Assembly (NCBI GenBank): GCA_963741055.1
Contig: CAVUGU010000015.1
Location: forward strand, 1-64,000
Direction: 5' to 3'
Length of the DNA stretch: 64,000 bases
From: Bog-756 sp963741055
Lineage (GTDB): Bacteria > Actinomycetota > Acidimicrobiia > Acidimicrobiales > RAAP-2
Each line of letters opens with the position of its first letter. Positions within the stretch are counted from its first letter, which is position 1. The notes below the pieces were generated by a model. It saw only the letters and a list, made by a program, of their open reading frames with translations, was not told the origin of the DNA and made no database searches. The position numbers and the translations under genes are program-made. Below are positions 47,543 through 56,707 of this stretch, one piece after another.

Positions 47543-47710
47543 GTGACCACCACCCGGCAGCCCGCCATGCCCCACCCCGCCGATCCCGACGGGGATCGCA
47601 CTTCGGGCCGTACCGACGCCGCCCCCGCAGCAGCCGACGAGCGCGTCCTCGTCGAGGACGAGCTGTTGGTCGAGGACGTCTCGATCGACGGCATGTGCGG
47701 TGTCTACTGA
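47543..47710 (+). CDS. mftA: mycofactocin precursor peptide MftA
   Basis: 55 residues from GTG, with RBS GGAGGAG. The variable leader (TTRQPAMPHPADPDGDRTSG) is followed by the conserved acidic stretch VLVEDELLVEDVS and the invariant C-terminus IDGMCGVY. The last two residues, Val-Tyr, are decarboxylated, cross-linked by MftC and cut out by MftE to make the redox-active core. The leader is long compared with the roughly 30-residue mycobacterial peptide. It overlaps mftB by 11 bases. Confidence 0.97.
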   Translation: MTTTRQPAMPHPADPDGDRTSGRTDAAPAAADERVLVEDELLVEDVSIDGMCGVY

Positions 47711-48014
47711 CGAGAAGCGAGCCGCGTCGTCGGACGAGACGGCTTTCGATCCGGCGAGGCCGTGGGCGCTCGACCCTCAGGTCTCGCTCCGACCCGAACC
47801 CTTCGGGGCGCTCGCCTATCACTTCGGCACACGTCGGCTCTCGTTCCTCACCTCGAGGCGCCTCCTCGGCGTCGTCGAGACCCTCGCGACACAGCCCTCC
47901 ACGCGCGAGGCGTGCCTTGCGGCAGGTGTGACCGAGGTCGAGCTCGGCACCTACGAGCGCGCCCTCGCCACGCTCGCGGACCGCGGGATGATCCGAGAGC
48001 GGGTCGCCTCGTGA
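47700..48014 (+). CDS. mftB: mycofactocin precursor-binding chaperone MftB
   Basis: 104 residues. A small RiPP-recognition (PqqD-like) protein that binds MftA and presents it to the radical SAM enzyme. SLRPEPFGALAYHFGTRRLS and FLTSRRLLGVVETLATQPST are the family core, and ERALATLADRGMI the closing helix. GTG 47700 lies inside the last codons of mftA, and the stop overlaps the mftC GTG, so expression of all three is coupled. Confidence 0.95.
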   Translation: MSTDEKRAASSDETAFDPARPWALDPQVSLRPEPFGALAYHFGTRRLSFLTSRRLLGVVETLATQPSTREACLAAGVTEVELGTYERALATLADRGMIRERVAS

Positions 48015-49264
48015 CGGCGACCCCGGCTGTCGCCTCACGTCCACGCCTCGCCGACCGCTTCGAACGGGGCCTCGACGCGCCGATCTGCCTGACCTGGGAG
48101 CTCACCTACGCCTGCAACCTGGCCTGCGTCCACTGCCTCTCGAGCTCGGGCAGGCGGGACCCCGCCGAGCTCACCACCGCCGAATGCAAGAAGGTGATCG
48201 ACGAGCTCGAGGCGATGCAGGTCTTCTACGTGAACATCGGCGGGGGCGAGCCGACCGTCCGCCCCGACTTCTTCGAGCTCGTCGAGTACGCGACCAGCCA
48301 CCACGTGGGCGTGAAGTTCTCGACCAACGGCTCGCGCATCACTGACGCGGTCGCCAATCGGCTCGCCGCGAGCGACTACGTCGACGTGCAGATCTCCCTC
48401 GACGGTGCGAGTGCCCCGGTCAACGACGCGGTGCGCGGCCGCGGATCGTACGCGACCGCGCTCGGCGCCATGGGCCGCCTGGCCGAGGCCGGCTTCGAGG
48501 GCTTCAAGCTCTCGGTGGTGGTGACCCGCCACAACGTCGGCCAGCTCGACGAGTTGAAGGAGCTCGCCGACCGGCACCGCGCCCAGCTGCGGCTCACCCG
48601 GCTTCGGCCGTCGGGGCGGGGTGCGACGGTCTGGCACGACCTCCGTCCGAGCGCAGAGGACCAGCGTCGCCTCCATGCCTGGTTGGTCGAGCACGGCGAG
48701 GAGGTCTTGACCGGTGACTCCTTCTTCCATCTCGCGCCCTACGGCGAGCCGCTCGCGGGTCTCAACCTGTGTGGAGCGGGTCGGGTGGTCTGCCTGATCG
48801 ACCCGGTCGGCGACGTCTATGCCTGTCCCTTCACCATCCACGACGAGTTCCTGGCGGGCAACGTGCGCGCCCCGGGCGGTTTCGCCGAGGTCTGGCGGCA
48901 CTCGGCGCTCTTCGCCGAGCTGCGGCGACCGACCAACGCGGGGGCGTGCACGAGCTGCGGTCACTACGACTCCTGCCGCGGCGGCTGCATGGCGGCCAAG
49001 TTCTTCACCGGTCTGCCCCTCGACGGTCCGGACCCCGAGTGCGCGCTCGGGCACGGCGAGGCCGCCCTCGCGTCGGGCGCGGACCCTCGGCCTCCCGTTC
49101 CCTCCCCCGACCACTCGGTCGTCCGTCGGCGAGGGGACGACGCGGATCGCTCTGCGATCGGTTCGGTCGCGCCGGTCCGGCTGGCGCCGCCGGTGGTCCG
49201 TCCCGCCCGCGCCTGCGACGAGAGCCCACTGTCGCCGGTGAACCACTCGCAACCGGTGCGCTGA
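48011..49264 (+). CDS. mftC: mycofactocin radical SAM maturase MftC
   Basis: 417 residues. It decarboxylates the C-terminal Tyr of MftA and forms the Val-Tyr carbon-carbon bond. The radical SAM cluster motif is TYACNLACVHCLSSSGRR (CX3CX2C, about residue 35), then NIGGGEPTVRPDFF. The C-terminal SPASM domain holds the auxiliary-cluster Cys: LNLCGAGRVVCL, VYACPFTIHDEF, CTSCGHYDSCRGGCMAAKFF and PDPECAL. A tail of about 60 Pro/Arg-rich residues follows the domain and is not part of the usual core. The GTG overlaps the mftB stop. Confidence 0.97.
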   Translation: MTATPAVASRPRLADRFERGLDAPICLTWELTYACNLACVHCLSSSGRRDPAELTTAECKKVIDELEAMQVFYVNIGGGEPTVRPDFFELVEYATSHHVGVKFSTNGSRITDAVANRLAASDYVDVQISLDGASAPVNDAVRGRGSYATALGAMGRLAEAGFEGFKLSVVVTRHNVGQLDELKELADRHRAQLRLTRLRPSGRGATVWHDLRPSAEDQRRLHAWLVEHGEEVLTGDSFFHLAPYGEPLAGLNLCGAGRVVCLIDPVGDVYACPFTIHDEFLAGNVRAPGGFAEVWRHSALFAELRRPTNAGACTSCGHYDSCRGGCMAAKFFTGLPLDGPDPECALGHGEAALASGADPRPPVPSPDHSVVRRRGDDADRSAIGSVAPVRLAPPVVRPARACDESPLSPVNHSQPVR

Positions 49265-49266
49265 CC

Positions 49267-51219
49267 ATGGCCGGCCTGGCCGAACCCACCACGATCGCCG
49301 GGCGACGCGCGCCCTCTCGCGTCGTCTTCGGGGCACACGAGACCAACCTCGGGCGCGATCGCTCCATCGGTGAGCGCCACGTCGCCTACTACGAGGCGCG
49401 GGCAGCCGGTGGTGCGGGGATCGTCGTCACCGAAACGGCGTCGGTGCACCCTTCCGACTGGCCGTACGAACGTGCGCCCCTCGCGTCCTCTTGCGGGCCG
49501 GGTTGGGCGTCGATCGCCAGCGCCTGCCGGCAACACGGGACGCTCCTCCTCGCCGGACTCGGGCATGCCGGCGGTCAGGGTTCGAGCGCCTACTCGCAGT
49601 CGGTGCTCTGGGCACCGTCGCGGGTCGCCGACGTGGTGAATCGCGAGATGCCCCTGGAGATGGAAGCCGCCGAGCTGGATGCACTGGTCACCGGGTTTGC
49701 CGCAGCGGCGCGGCTCGCGGTCGAGTCGGGCCTCGACGGCGTCGAGATCGACGTCGGCCCCTTCTCGCTCCTCCGCCAGTTCCACTCCGGCCTGACCAAC
49801 CAGCGTGTGGACGCGTACGGCACCGATCGCTTGCGCCTCACCCGCGAGGTGCTCGAGGCGGTACGCAGCGAGCTCGGCGACCAACGCGTCCTGGGCTTGC
49901 GGCTCTGCTGCGACGAGCTGGCACCCTGGGCGGGCATCACCCCCGAGCACGCGGCCGCGCACGTGGCGGAGCTTGCCCCGTCGGCCGACCTGATGGTGAT
50001 CGTGCGTGGCGGACCGTTCTCGACGTCCGCCTACCGCCCGGACGGACACACCGCTTCGGATTTCAACCTCGAGCTCTGCCGGACGATGCGCGCCGCAGCC
50101 GGCGGAGGGTGCCTCGTCGCGCTCCAAGGGAGCGTGGTCGACGCGTCCAGCGCGCAACGCGCCCTCGACGACGGGGTGTGCGATCTCGTCGAGATGACCC
50201 GCGCGCAGATCAGCGAGCCACGGTTGGTCTCGCTGGTCCGTCACGGATCGAACCGAATCCGGCCCTGCATCCTCTGCAACCAGGCCTGCCAGGTCCGCGA
50301 CGTCCGCAACCCGATCGTGAGCTGTGTCGCAGAACCGCGAAGCGGTCACGAGACGACCGATGCGGAAGCCGGGACCGGAGCGGTTGCATCGGGGAGCGCC
50401 CTGGTGGTGGGGGCCGGGGTCGCCGGTCTCGAGTGCGCGCGGGTGCTCGCCGACGGAGGCCTCCGGGTGCGGGTGGTCGAGCGCGCGGCCCGACCAGGAG
50501 GCATGTTGGCGACCGCGGCCCGCCTCCCCGGACACGAACGGGCCGCCTCACTCGTCGAGTGGCTGCTCCACGAGTGCGAACGGCTCGGTGTGACGATCGA
50601 GTGCGGTGCCGAGGCGACAACTCGGGACCTCGATGCCGCGGTGGCGCGTGGCACCTCGGTGGTGCTCGCGACCGGTTCGAAACCTGCCCCCGCCGGGTTC
50701 GCGGCGGACGAGTCGTGCCTGGTGCTCGACGCGCCCGTGCTGCTCGAGTCCGGCCCCGGGTCGCTGCCAGAGGGTCCGGTGCTCGTGCACGACCCGGTGG
50801 GCGGACCGGTCGGGGTCGGTGTCGCCGAGTGGCTCGCCGGTTCGGGTGTCGAGGTGGCACTCGTGACACAGGATCAGGTCGCCGGCACCCTGCTGTCGCG
50901 CACGGGCGATCTTGCAGACGCCAACACTCGGCTCCAACGGCTGGGGGTGCGACGCGAGCTGCGGAGTCTCCTCCGTTCGGTCCACCAGGGCCAGGCCCTC
51001 CTCGAGCACGTCTGGACGGGTGAGCAACGGCGGGTCGCGTGCCGGAGCCTCGTCGACTGCGGCCACCGCCTGCCCGACGAGCAGTTCGAGGGAACGGGCA
51101 AGGAGCTGCTCCGCGTCGGCGACTGCGTCGCGCCACGGACCGCGCTCGAAGCCGTCCTCGAAGGTCGCCGCCGCGCGCTCGAGATCGTCGAGGCGGCCGG
51201 CCAGAGGCTCGCCTCGTGA
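49267..51219 (+). CDS. mycofactocin-associated FadH/OYE-family oxidoreductase 1
   Basis: 650 residues. N-terminal FMN barrel of the old yellow enzyme/2,4-dienoyl-CoA reductase type (VVFGAHETNLGRDRSIGERH, GLGHAGGQGSSAYS), a Cys4 cluster segment (CILCNQACQVRDVRNPIVSC) and a C-terminal FAD/NAD-binding half (LVVGAGVAGLECARVLADGG, RVGDCVAPRTALEAV). In the segment that carries the catalytic Tyr/His pair in FadH it has DVGPFSLLRQFHSGLTN with no His before the Leu-Leu, so it may not reduce enoyl-CoA. It is a clear paralogue of the protein at 52066, with HPSDWPYE shared. ATG lies 2 bases after the mftC stop. Confidence 0.9.
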   Translation: MAGLAEPTTIAGRRAPSRVVFGAHETNLGRDRSIGERHVAYYEARAAGGAGIVVTETASVHPSDWPYERAPLASSCGPGWASIASACRQHGTLLLAGLGHAGGQGSSAYSQSVLWAPSRVADVVNREMPLEMEAAELDALVTGFAAAARLAVESGLDGVEIDVGPFSLLRQFHSGLTNQRVDAYGTDRLRLTREVLEAVRSELGDQRVLGLRLCCDELAPWAGITPEHAAAHVAELAPSADLMVIVRGGPFSTSAYRPDGHTASDFNLELCRTMRAAAGGGCLVALQGSVVDASSAQRALDDGVCDLVEMTRAQISEPRLVSLVRHGSNRIRPCILCNQACQVRDVRNPIVSCVAEPRSGHETTDAEAGTGAVASGSALVVGAGVAGLECARVLADGGLRVRVVERAARPGGMLATAARLPGHERAASLVEWLLHECERLGVTIECGAEATTRDLDAAVARGTSVVLATGSKPAPAGFAADESCLVLDAPVLLESGPGSLPEGPVLVHDPVGGPVGVGVAEWLAGSGVEVALVTQDQVAGTLLSRTGDLADANTRLQRLGVRRELRSLLRSVHQGQALLEHVWTGEQRRVACRSLVDCGHRLPDEQFEGTGKELLRVGDCVAPRTALEAVLEGRRRALEIVEAAGQRLAS

Positions 51220-52055
51220 CCGTTCCCGCAGCCGAGGGAGCCCCCCGTGAGGGACGGGTGAGCGGCAAGGTCGTGCTGGTCACCGGAGCCGGGCGGGGCC
51301 AGGGTCGCAACCACGCGGTCCGCCTGGCCGGCGAGGGCGCCGACATCCTCGCACTCGACGTCTGCGCGGACCTGAAGGCGATCGCCTACCCGCTCGCCAC
51401 GCCCGAGGACCTCGAGGAGACCGGCCGCCTGGTCGAAGAGGCAGGTGGGCGGGTCGTGACCGCGGAGGTCGACGTCCGAGACGCCGAGGCGCTGAACGCC
51501 GCGGTCGCCGACGGAGCCACTCGGCTCGGAGGCCTCGACGCCGTGGTCGCCAACGCGGGGGTCTGCACCGTGCAGCGTTGGGACGAAGTCGACCCGGTGG
51601 TCTGGGACACGGTGGTCGGGGTCAACCTCACCGGCACCTGGAACACCTGCGTGGCCGCGATCCCCCACCTGCGCGAGCGGGGCGGCGGCTCGATGGTCCT
51701 GATCAGCTCCACCGCGGGACTGAAGGGCCAGCCCTTCTTCGCGCCCTACGTGGCCTCCAAGCACGGAGTGGTCGGCATCATGCGGGTGCTGGCCAACGAG
51801 CTCGCCTCGGCGAGGATCCGCGTCAACACGGTGCATCCGACCGGCGTCGACACTCCGATGCTCGCCGGGATGGGTCCACTCGCCGAACGCATCGCCGCGC
51901 AACCCGACGTCGGGTCGATCTTCCTCAATTCGCTACCGGTCGAGGTGGTCACCTCCGACGACGTCTCCGCGGCGGTGCTCTACCTCTCGTCCGACGAGTC
52001 GCGCTACGTGACCGGCATCACCCTCTCGGTCGACGCGGGCTCGGCGGCCCGTTGA
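51216..52055 (+). CDS. mycofactocin-coupled SDR family oxidoreductase 1
   Basis: 279 residues. The cofactor loop LVTGAGRGQGRNHAVRLAGE and the following ADILALDVCADLKAIAYPLA, LATPEDLEETGRLVEEAGGR, are hallmarks of the SDR subfamily found only with mycofactocin, whose members hold NAD tightly and cannot exchange it. Catalytic residues are in ISSTAGLKGQPFFAPYVASK. It should oxidise an alcohol with mycofactocin as external acceptor. The alcohol is unknown. GTG overlaps the OYE1 stop. Confidence 0.93.
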   Translation: MTVPAAEGAPREGRVSGKVVLVTGAGRGQGRNHAVRLAGEGADILALDVCADLKAIAYPLATPEDLEETGRLVEEAGGRVVTAEVDVRDAEALNAAVADGATRLGGLDAVVANAGVCTVQRWDEVDPVVWDTVVGVNLTGTWNTCVAAIPHLRERGGGSMVLISSTAGLKGQPFFAPYVASKHGVVGIMRVLANELASARIRVNTVHPTGVDTPMLAGMGPLAERIAAQPDVGSIFLNSLPVEVVTSDDVSAAVLYLSSDESRYVTGITLSVDAGSAAR

Positions 52056-52065
52056 GGAGCCAACG

Positions 52066-54036
52066 GTGAGCGGCACGGCGCGTTTTCGCCACCTGTTCTC
52101 GCCGATCCGGCTCGGGCCGGTCACCCTCGAGAACCGGATCGTGTTCAGCGCGCACCTCACCAACTACGCGCGCGACGGCCTGCCGACCGAGCAGCACGCC
52201 GCCTACTACGCCGCGAGGGCGAAGGGTGGCGCCGGCCTGATCATCACCGAGGAGCACTCGACGCACCCGACCGACTGGCCCTACGAGAAGCTCATCCACG
52301 GCTTCGACCCGAGGGTGCTCGACGGGTACCTGCGGATCACCGAGGCCGTGCACGCGTACGACGTGCCGGTCTTCGCGCAGATCAACCACAACGGCGGCCA
52401 GGCGTCGTCGATGTACTCGCGGCTGCCGGTCTGGGCGCCGAGCCCGGTGCCCGACCCTCTCTTCCGTGAAGTCCCGAAGGCGGTCGACGAAGCCGAGATC
52501 GCCGAGATCGTGGACGGCTACGCGACCGTCGCGGCCCGTTGCGTCGAGGGAGGGTTCGACGGCATCGAGCTCCAGTGCTCGCATTCGTCCATCGTCCGGG
52601 GGTTCCTCTCGCCGGTGACCAACACCCGTGAGGATCGCTACGGCGGAACGTTGCGTAATCGGGCTCGGCTCCTGCTCGAGCTGGTCGGCGCGGTACGGGC
52701 GGCCATCGGTCCCGACCATGGTCTCGGTGTGCGCCTCTGCGGGGACGAGCTCATCGAAGGAGGGACCGACATCTCGGACGCGGTCGAGGTGGCCGCGATG
52801 GTGGACGCGACCGGTCTGGTCGACTACGTCAACACCTCCATCGGGGTGGCGACCGCGAGCCTCTTCATGATCGAGGCCAGCATGCAGGTGCCTCCCGGTT
52901 ACGCGAGCTACGTGTCGAGCGCGATCCGCGACGCGGTGACGGTGCCGGTGGTAGGTGTCGGGCGTTTCAAGGACCCGCTGCAGGCCGACCGCGCCCTGCA
53001 GGAGGGCATCTGCGACCTGGTCGGCGTGGTGCGGGGACAGATCGCCGACGCGGAGTTCGCGGCGAAGGCCCGCTCGGGTCATCCGACGGACGTCCGCACC
53101 TGTCTCTCGTGCAACCAGGAGTGTGTCGGAAGGATGGGCCTCAACCGTTGGCTCGGGTGCATCGAGAACCCGCGGACCGGCCGTGAAGCCGAGCGGGTTC
53201 CCGCCCCGAGGCGGCGGCGCAAGGTGGTGGTCGTCGGTGGCGGCCCGGGCGGGCTGCAGGCGGCGGTGACCGCGGCCGAGCGCGGCCACTCGGTCACCCT
53301 GTTCGAACGTCGGGACCGTCTCGGCGGACAGGTGCAGGTGGCGGCGACGGTACCCGGACGCGCCGAGTTCTTCGACCTCGCCCGCAACCTCATCGTGGCC
53401 GCACGCCGCGAGGGCGTCGAGCTTCGCACCGGGCTCGAGGTGTCGGCGGCGGAGGTCCTCGCCGAGCGGCCCGATGCGGTCATCGTGGCAACCGGCGCGC
53501 GGCCGGCCCGTCCGTGGTGGGCAGGCGAGCACCCGCGCGTGGTCGACGTGCGAGACGTGCTCGAGGGCCGGGTCGATCCGCGAGGCGTCGTGGTCGTCGT
53601 CGACGAGCTCGGCTTCCATCAGGCGACGTCCACCGCCGAGCTGCTCGCCGATCACGGCTGCCGGGTCGAGATCGTGACCAGTGCGATGGTGGTCGGCCAA
53701 GACCTCGGCATCACCCTCGACATGGAGCTCTGGCAGGTGAAGGCGCACGCCAAGGGCATCGTCCAGAGCGTCGACCTGGTGCCCATGGGTGTCGCCGATC
53801 TGGAGAACGGCCCCGAGCAGGTGGTGCTCGCTCTCCAACACCATCCGACGGGAGCCGACGAGCAACGGGTCTGCGACTGGGTGGTGTGCTCGGTCCACCA
53901 GGAGCCCGAGGACGAGCTGTGGCGCACCTTGCGGAGCGAGCCGGTCCTCTCGGTCGACCGGGTCGGCGACTGCGTCGCACCCCGCCGCGCTCACGCGGCG
54001 GTCGTCGAAGGTCACCGGGCGGCGGTGGCACTGTGA
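52066..54036 (+). CDS. mycofactocin-associated FadH/OYE-family oxidoreductase 2
   Basis: 656 residues. Same three-part plan as OYE1: barrel (RHLFSPIRLGPVTLENRIVF, INHNGGQASSMYS), Cys4 cluster (CLSCNQECVGRMGLNRWLGC), and FAD/NAD half (KVVVVGGGPGGLQAAVTAAE). Unlike OYE1 it keeps His in LQCSHSSIVRGFLSPVTN and the REDRYGGTLRNR signature. It could therefore be the catalytically regular partner. RBS GAGGAG precedes GTG 52066. It lies 10 bases after the SDR, and its stop overlaps the EtfA gene. Confidence 0.92.
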   Translation: MSGTARFRHLFSPIRLGPVTLENRIVFSAHLTNYARDGLPTEQHAAYYAARAKGGAGLIITEEHSTHPTDWPYEKLIHGFDPRVLDGYLRITEAVHAYDVPVFAQINHNGGQASSMYSRLPVWAPSPVPDPLFREVPKAVDEAEIAEIVDGYATVAARCVEGGFDGIELQCSHSSIVRGFLSPVTNTREDRYGGTLRNRARLLLELVGAVRAAIGPDHGLGVRLCGDELIEGGTDISDAVEVAAMVDATGLVDYVNTSIGVATASLFMIEASMQVPPGYASYVSSAIRDAVTVPVVGVGRFKDPLQADRALQEGICDLVGVVRGQIADAEFAAKARSGHPTDVRTCLSCNQECVGRMGLNRWLGCIENPRTGREAERVPAPRRRRKVVVVGGGPGGLQAAVTAAERGHSVTLFERRDRLGGQVQVAATVPGRAEFFDLARNLIVAARREGVELRTGLEVSAAEVLAERPDAVIVATGARPARPWWAGEHPRVVDVRDVLEGRVDPRGVVVVVDELGFHQATSTAELLADHGCRVEIVTSAMVVGQDLGITLDMELWQVKAHAKGIVQSVDLVPMGVADLENGPEQVVLALQHHPTGADEQRVCDWVVCSVHQEPEDELWRTLRSEPVLSVDRVGDCVAPRRAHAAVVEGHRAAVAL

Positions 54037-55082
54037 GCCTCTACGATCCCGCTGCGCCGCCGAGCGCGCTGGCCGTGATCGTCGCCCGCAACGGGCGGCT
54101 GCCGGCCGGCGCCGACGAGGCCGCGGCCGAGGCCGGCGACGCGCTGGTCGTCGGTACCGGGGCCGAGCCCGCGGCTGGCGCGCTCGCCGGCGTGCGCCAG
54201 GTCTGGTGGCTCGAAGCGGCGGGAGGATTCCGGCCTGCGGCATGGGCCGCGCGCCTCGCCCCTCTGCTGCACGGCGTCGCCTTGGTCCTCATGCCGTCCT
54301 CTCCCGACGGCCGCGATCTCGCACCGCGTCTCGCGGCGCGGCTCGACCGGATGCTCGTCGCCGGCGCGATCCGCGCCGAGGTGGTCGATCTCCCATCGGG
54401 TGCGGGGGCCCGCGGCGTGCGGGCGATGGTGTCGCGTCTCGACGACCGGGTCCTCGTGCCGCTCGAGGTCGAGGGACCGGCCGTCGCCACCCTCGTCCCG
54501 GGCAGTCGGGCGGTCGGAGCCACAGCCGGTCCGCCACGGGTCGAACCTCTCGGCGAGGTGCCTGCGGGAGAGACCGACGGATCGCGCGTCGAGGCCGACG
54601 GTGGAGACCCGGAGGTGCTCGCCGAGCTCGAACCCGACCTCCACACGATGGACCTGGCCGACGCTTCGCGGGTGTTCGCCGGTGGGGCCGGGCTCGCCGC
54701 CGGAGTCGACGATCGCGAGGCCGCCGCGCTCTTCACGCTGCTCGGCGAGGTCGCGGCCGCGCTCGGCGGCTCGGCCGGCGCGACGCGGGTGGCCACCGAC
54801 GCCGGTTGGACCGAGTACACCCGGCAGATCGGGACGACCGGGGTGGCCGTCGACCCCGACCTCTACGTCGCCTTCGGGATCTCCGGCGCGACCCAGCACG
54901 TGGCCGGACTCGGCAACCCGGGACACGTGGTCAGCGTCAACACCGACCCCTCTGCGCCGATGACCGCGATGGCCGACCTCGGCCTGGTGACCGACGCGCG
55001 GGGGCTCCTCGTCGAGCTCGCTCGCCGGGCCGGACTCGAGATGCCGACCGAGCTCGCCACGGTGGAGACCTCGAGTGCCTGA
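54033..55082 (+). CDS. mycofactocin-associated electron transfer flavoprotein alpha subunit (EtfA/FixB-like)
   Basis: 349 residues. The C-terminal FAD domain carries TEYTRQIGTTGVAVDPDLYV and FGISGATQHVAGL, the ETF-alpha signature. The N-terminal half is divergent and Ala-rich. With the beta subunit at 56708 it forms a heterodimer that carries electrons one at a time. The gene order EtfA-FixC-FixX-EtfB and the overlaps with OYE2 (4 bases) and FixC (8 bases) suggest one complex. Confidence 0.9.
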   Translation: MSLYDPAAPPSALAVIVARNGRLPAGADEAAAEAGDALVVGTGAEPAAGALAGVRQVWWLEAAGGFRPAAWAARLAPLLHGVALVLMPSSPDGRDLAPRLAARLDRMLVAGAIRAEVVDLPSGAGARGVRAMVSRLDDRVLVPLEVEGPAVATLVPGSRAVGATAGPPRVEPLGEVPAGETDGSRVEADGGDPEVLAELEPDLHTMDLADASRVFAGGAGLAAGVDDREAAALFTLLGEVAAALGGSAGATRVATDAGWTEYTRQIGTTGVAVDPDLYVAFGISGATQHVAGLGNPGHVVSVNTDPSAPMTAMADLGLVTDARGLLVELARRAGLEMPTELATVETSSA

Positions 55083-56386
55083 GTCGGCGTCGTTCGACGC
55101 GGTCGTCGTCGGCGCGGGACCCGCGGGCTCGTCGGCCGCGCTCGCGCTCGCCCGGGCCGGGCGGTCGGTGGTGCTCGTCGAACGCGGCCCCTTCCCCGGG
55201 TCGAAGAACGTCTACGGCGGTGTCGTCTACGGCCGGGTCCTCGACGAGATCGTCCCCGGCTGGTGGGACGAGGTTCCGGTCGAACGGTGGGTCGTGCGTC
55301 GGTCGACCATGCTGATGACCGGCTCCCAATCCCTCTCGGTCGACTACCGCACCGAAGCGTGGGGCTCCCCGCCCTACAACGGGATGACCACCCTGCGGTC
55401 CCGATTCGACGCCTGGCTGGCGAGCAAGGCGACCGAGGCCGGGGCGCGTCTGGTCACCTCGACCGTGGCGACCGGTCTGCTGCGCGGCGCCTCCGGGAGG
55501 GTCGAGGGGATCCGGACCGACCGCGACGGGGGCGACCTCCGCGCCCCGGTGGTGATCGCCTGCGACGGGGTCAACTCGTTCCTGGCCAAAGAGGCGGGCC
55601 TGATGGGCAAGTCGGTTGCCTCCCATCACACCCTCGGGGTGAAAGAGGTGCACGCGCTCGGTGCCGACGTCATCGACGAGCGCTTCGGGATCGGTCGCCA
55701 CGAAGGAGTCGACATCGAGATCCTCGGCTGCACCGGCGGCATTCCCGGAGGAGGCTTCCTCTATACCAACTCCGACACGGTGAGCGTGGGCGTCGTCCTC
55801 TCCCTCCCCCAACTCGGGGAGTCGGGCGTCCGGCCCGAGGAGCTCGTCGCCGACCTCCGCGCCCACCCGTCGATCGCGCCGCTCCTGCGCGGTTCGCATC
55901 TGCGGGAGTACGCCGCCCACCTGATCCCCGAGGGTGGGTACGACACCATGCCTCCGCTCGCGGCGGACGGCCTGCTCCTCGCCGGCGACTCCGCCGCCAT
56001 GACCCTCGCCGCGGGCCTCTGGCTCGAAGGCGTGAACTTCGCGATCGGGTCGGGGTACGCCGCAGGCACCGTCGCCGACCGCGCGCTGACCGCCGGCGAC
56101 ACCTCGGCGCAAGGTCTCACTCCGTATCGCGCCGAGCTCGAACGGCAGTTCGTGCTCGCCGACCACCGGCGCCTCCGCAAGGCGCCCTCCCTGCTCCTCT
56201 CGGAACGCGTCCAGCAGCGCTACCCCGGCCTGATCTGCGATCTCGCAGAGGGGATGTTCACGGTGAGGAACCCCGAACCGAAGCCCGGTGGCCTCGCGGC
56301 TGACCCGCGATGCGGCGTCCCGGCACGGCGTCAAGCTGCGCCAGCTCGCCGCCGACACCCTCCGCGGGCTCAGGATCTTCGGATGA
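55075..56386 (+). CDS. FixC-like ETF:quinone oxidoreductase flavoprotein, +1 frameshift near the end
   Basis: About 436 residues. FAD motif FDAVVVGAGPAGSSAALALA at the start, PFPGSKNVYGGVVYGRVLDE, and the FAD/ribose part LLLAGDSAAMTLAAGLWLEG. It matches the FixC part of FixABCX, which takes electrons from the ETF and passes them to quinone. At about 56299 an extra G shifts the frame: the true end reads LTRDAASRHGVKLRQLAADT, then LRGLRIFG and TGA. The uncorrected frame runs straight into fixX and mimics a FixC-FixX fusion. GTG start 8 bases inside EtfA. Confidence 0.88.
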
Positions 56387-56703
56387 GCGGCTCCGAGCAC
56401 GCCGCGGAGGAAACCCGCTGGCGCGGGATCTCCTTCGAGGACCGCATGGCCACGGTCGACTTCCGCGTCGGTGAGCGGGCCCACATCACGGTCGACTCCG
56501 ACCGCTGCCGGTCCTGCAGCACCCGCGCCTGTGTGACCGCCTGTCCGGCCAACCTCTTCGCACCGACCGCGGACGGCGGAATCCTCTTCAACTACGAGGA
56601 GTGCTTCGAATGCGGGACCTGCTACATGATCTGCAACGAGGAGGGCGCGATCACCTGGACCTACCCCGACGGCGGGTACGGCGTCGTCTTCCACCACGGA
56701 TGA
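56383..56703 (+). CDS. FixX-like ferredoxin protein
   Basis: 106 residues. Ferredoxin-like partner of FixC that carries the Fe-S cluster of ETF:quinone oxidoreductases. Cys are in DRCRSCSTRACVTACPANLF and ECFECGTCYMICNEEGAITW. The closing TYPDGGYGVVFHHG is the usual FixX tail. ATG 56383 overlaps the corrected fixC stop as ATGA, as elsewhere in this operon. Confidence 0.9.
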   Translation: MSGSEHAAEETRWRGISFEDRMATVDFRVGERAHITVDSDRCRSCSTRACVTACPANLFAPTADGGILFNYEECFECGTCYMICNEEGAITWTYPDGGYGVVFHHG

Positions 56704-56707
56704 AGAC

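Noticed and set aside
56299..56383. Natural FixC-FixX fusion protein
   Set aside because: The linker in the fused frame (RRQAAPARRRHPPRAQ) is unlike either protein, whereas the other frame gives the proper FixC end with a stop overlapping the fixX start.
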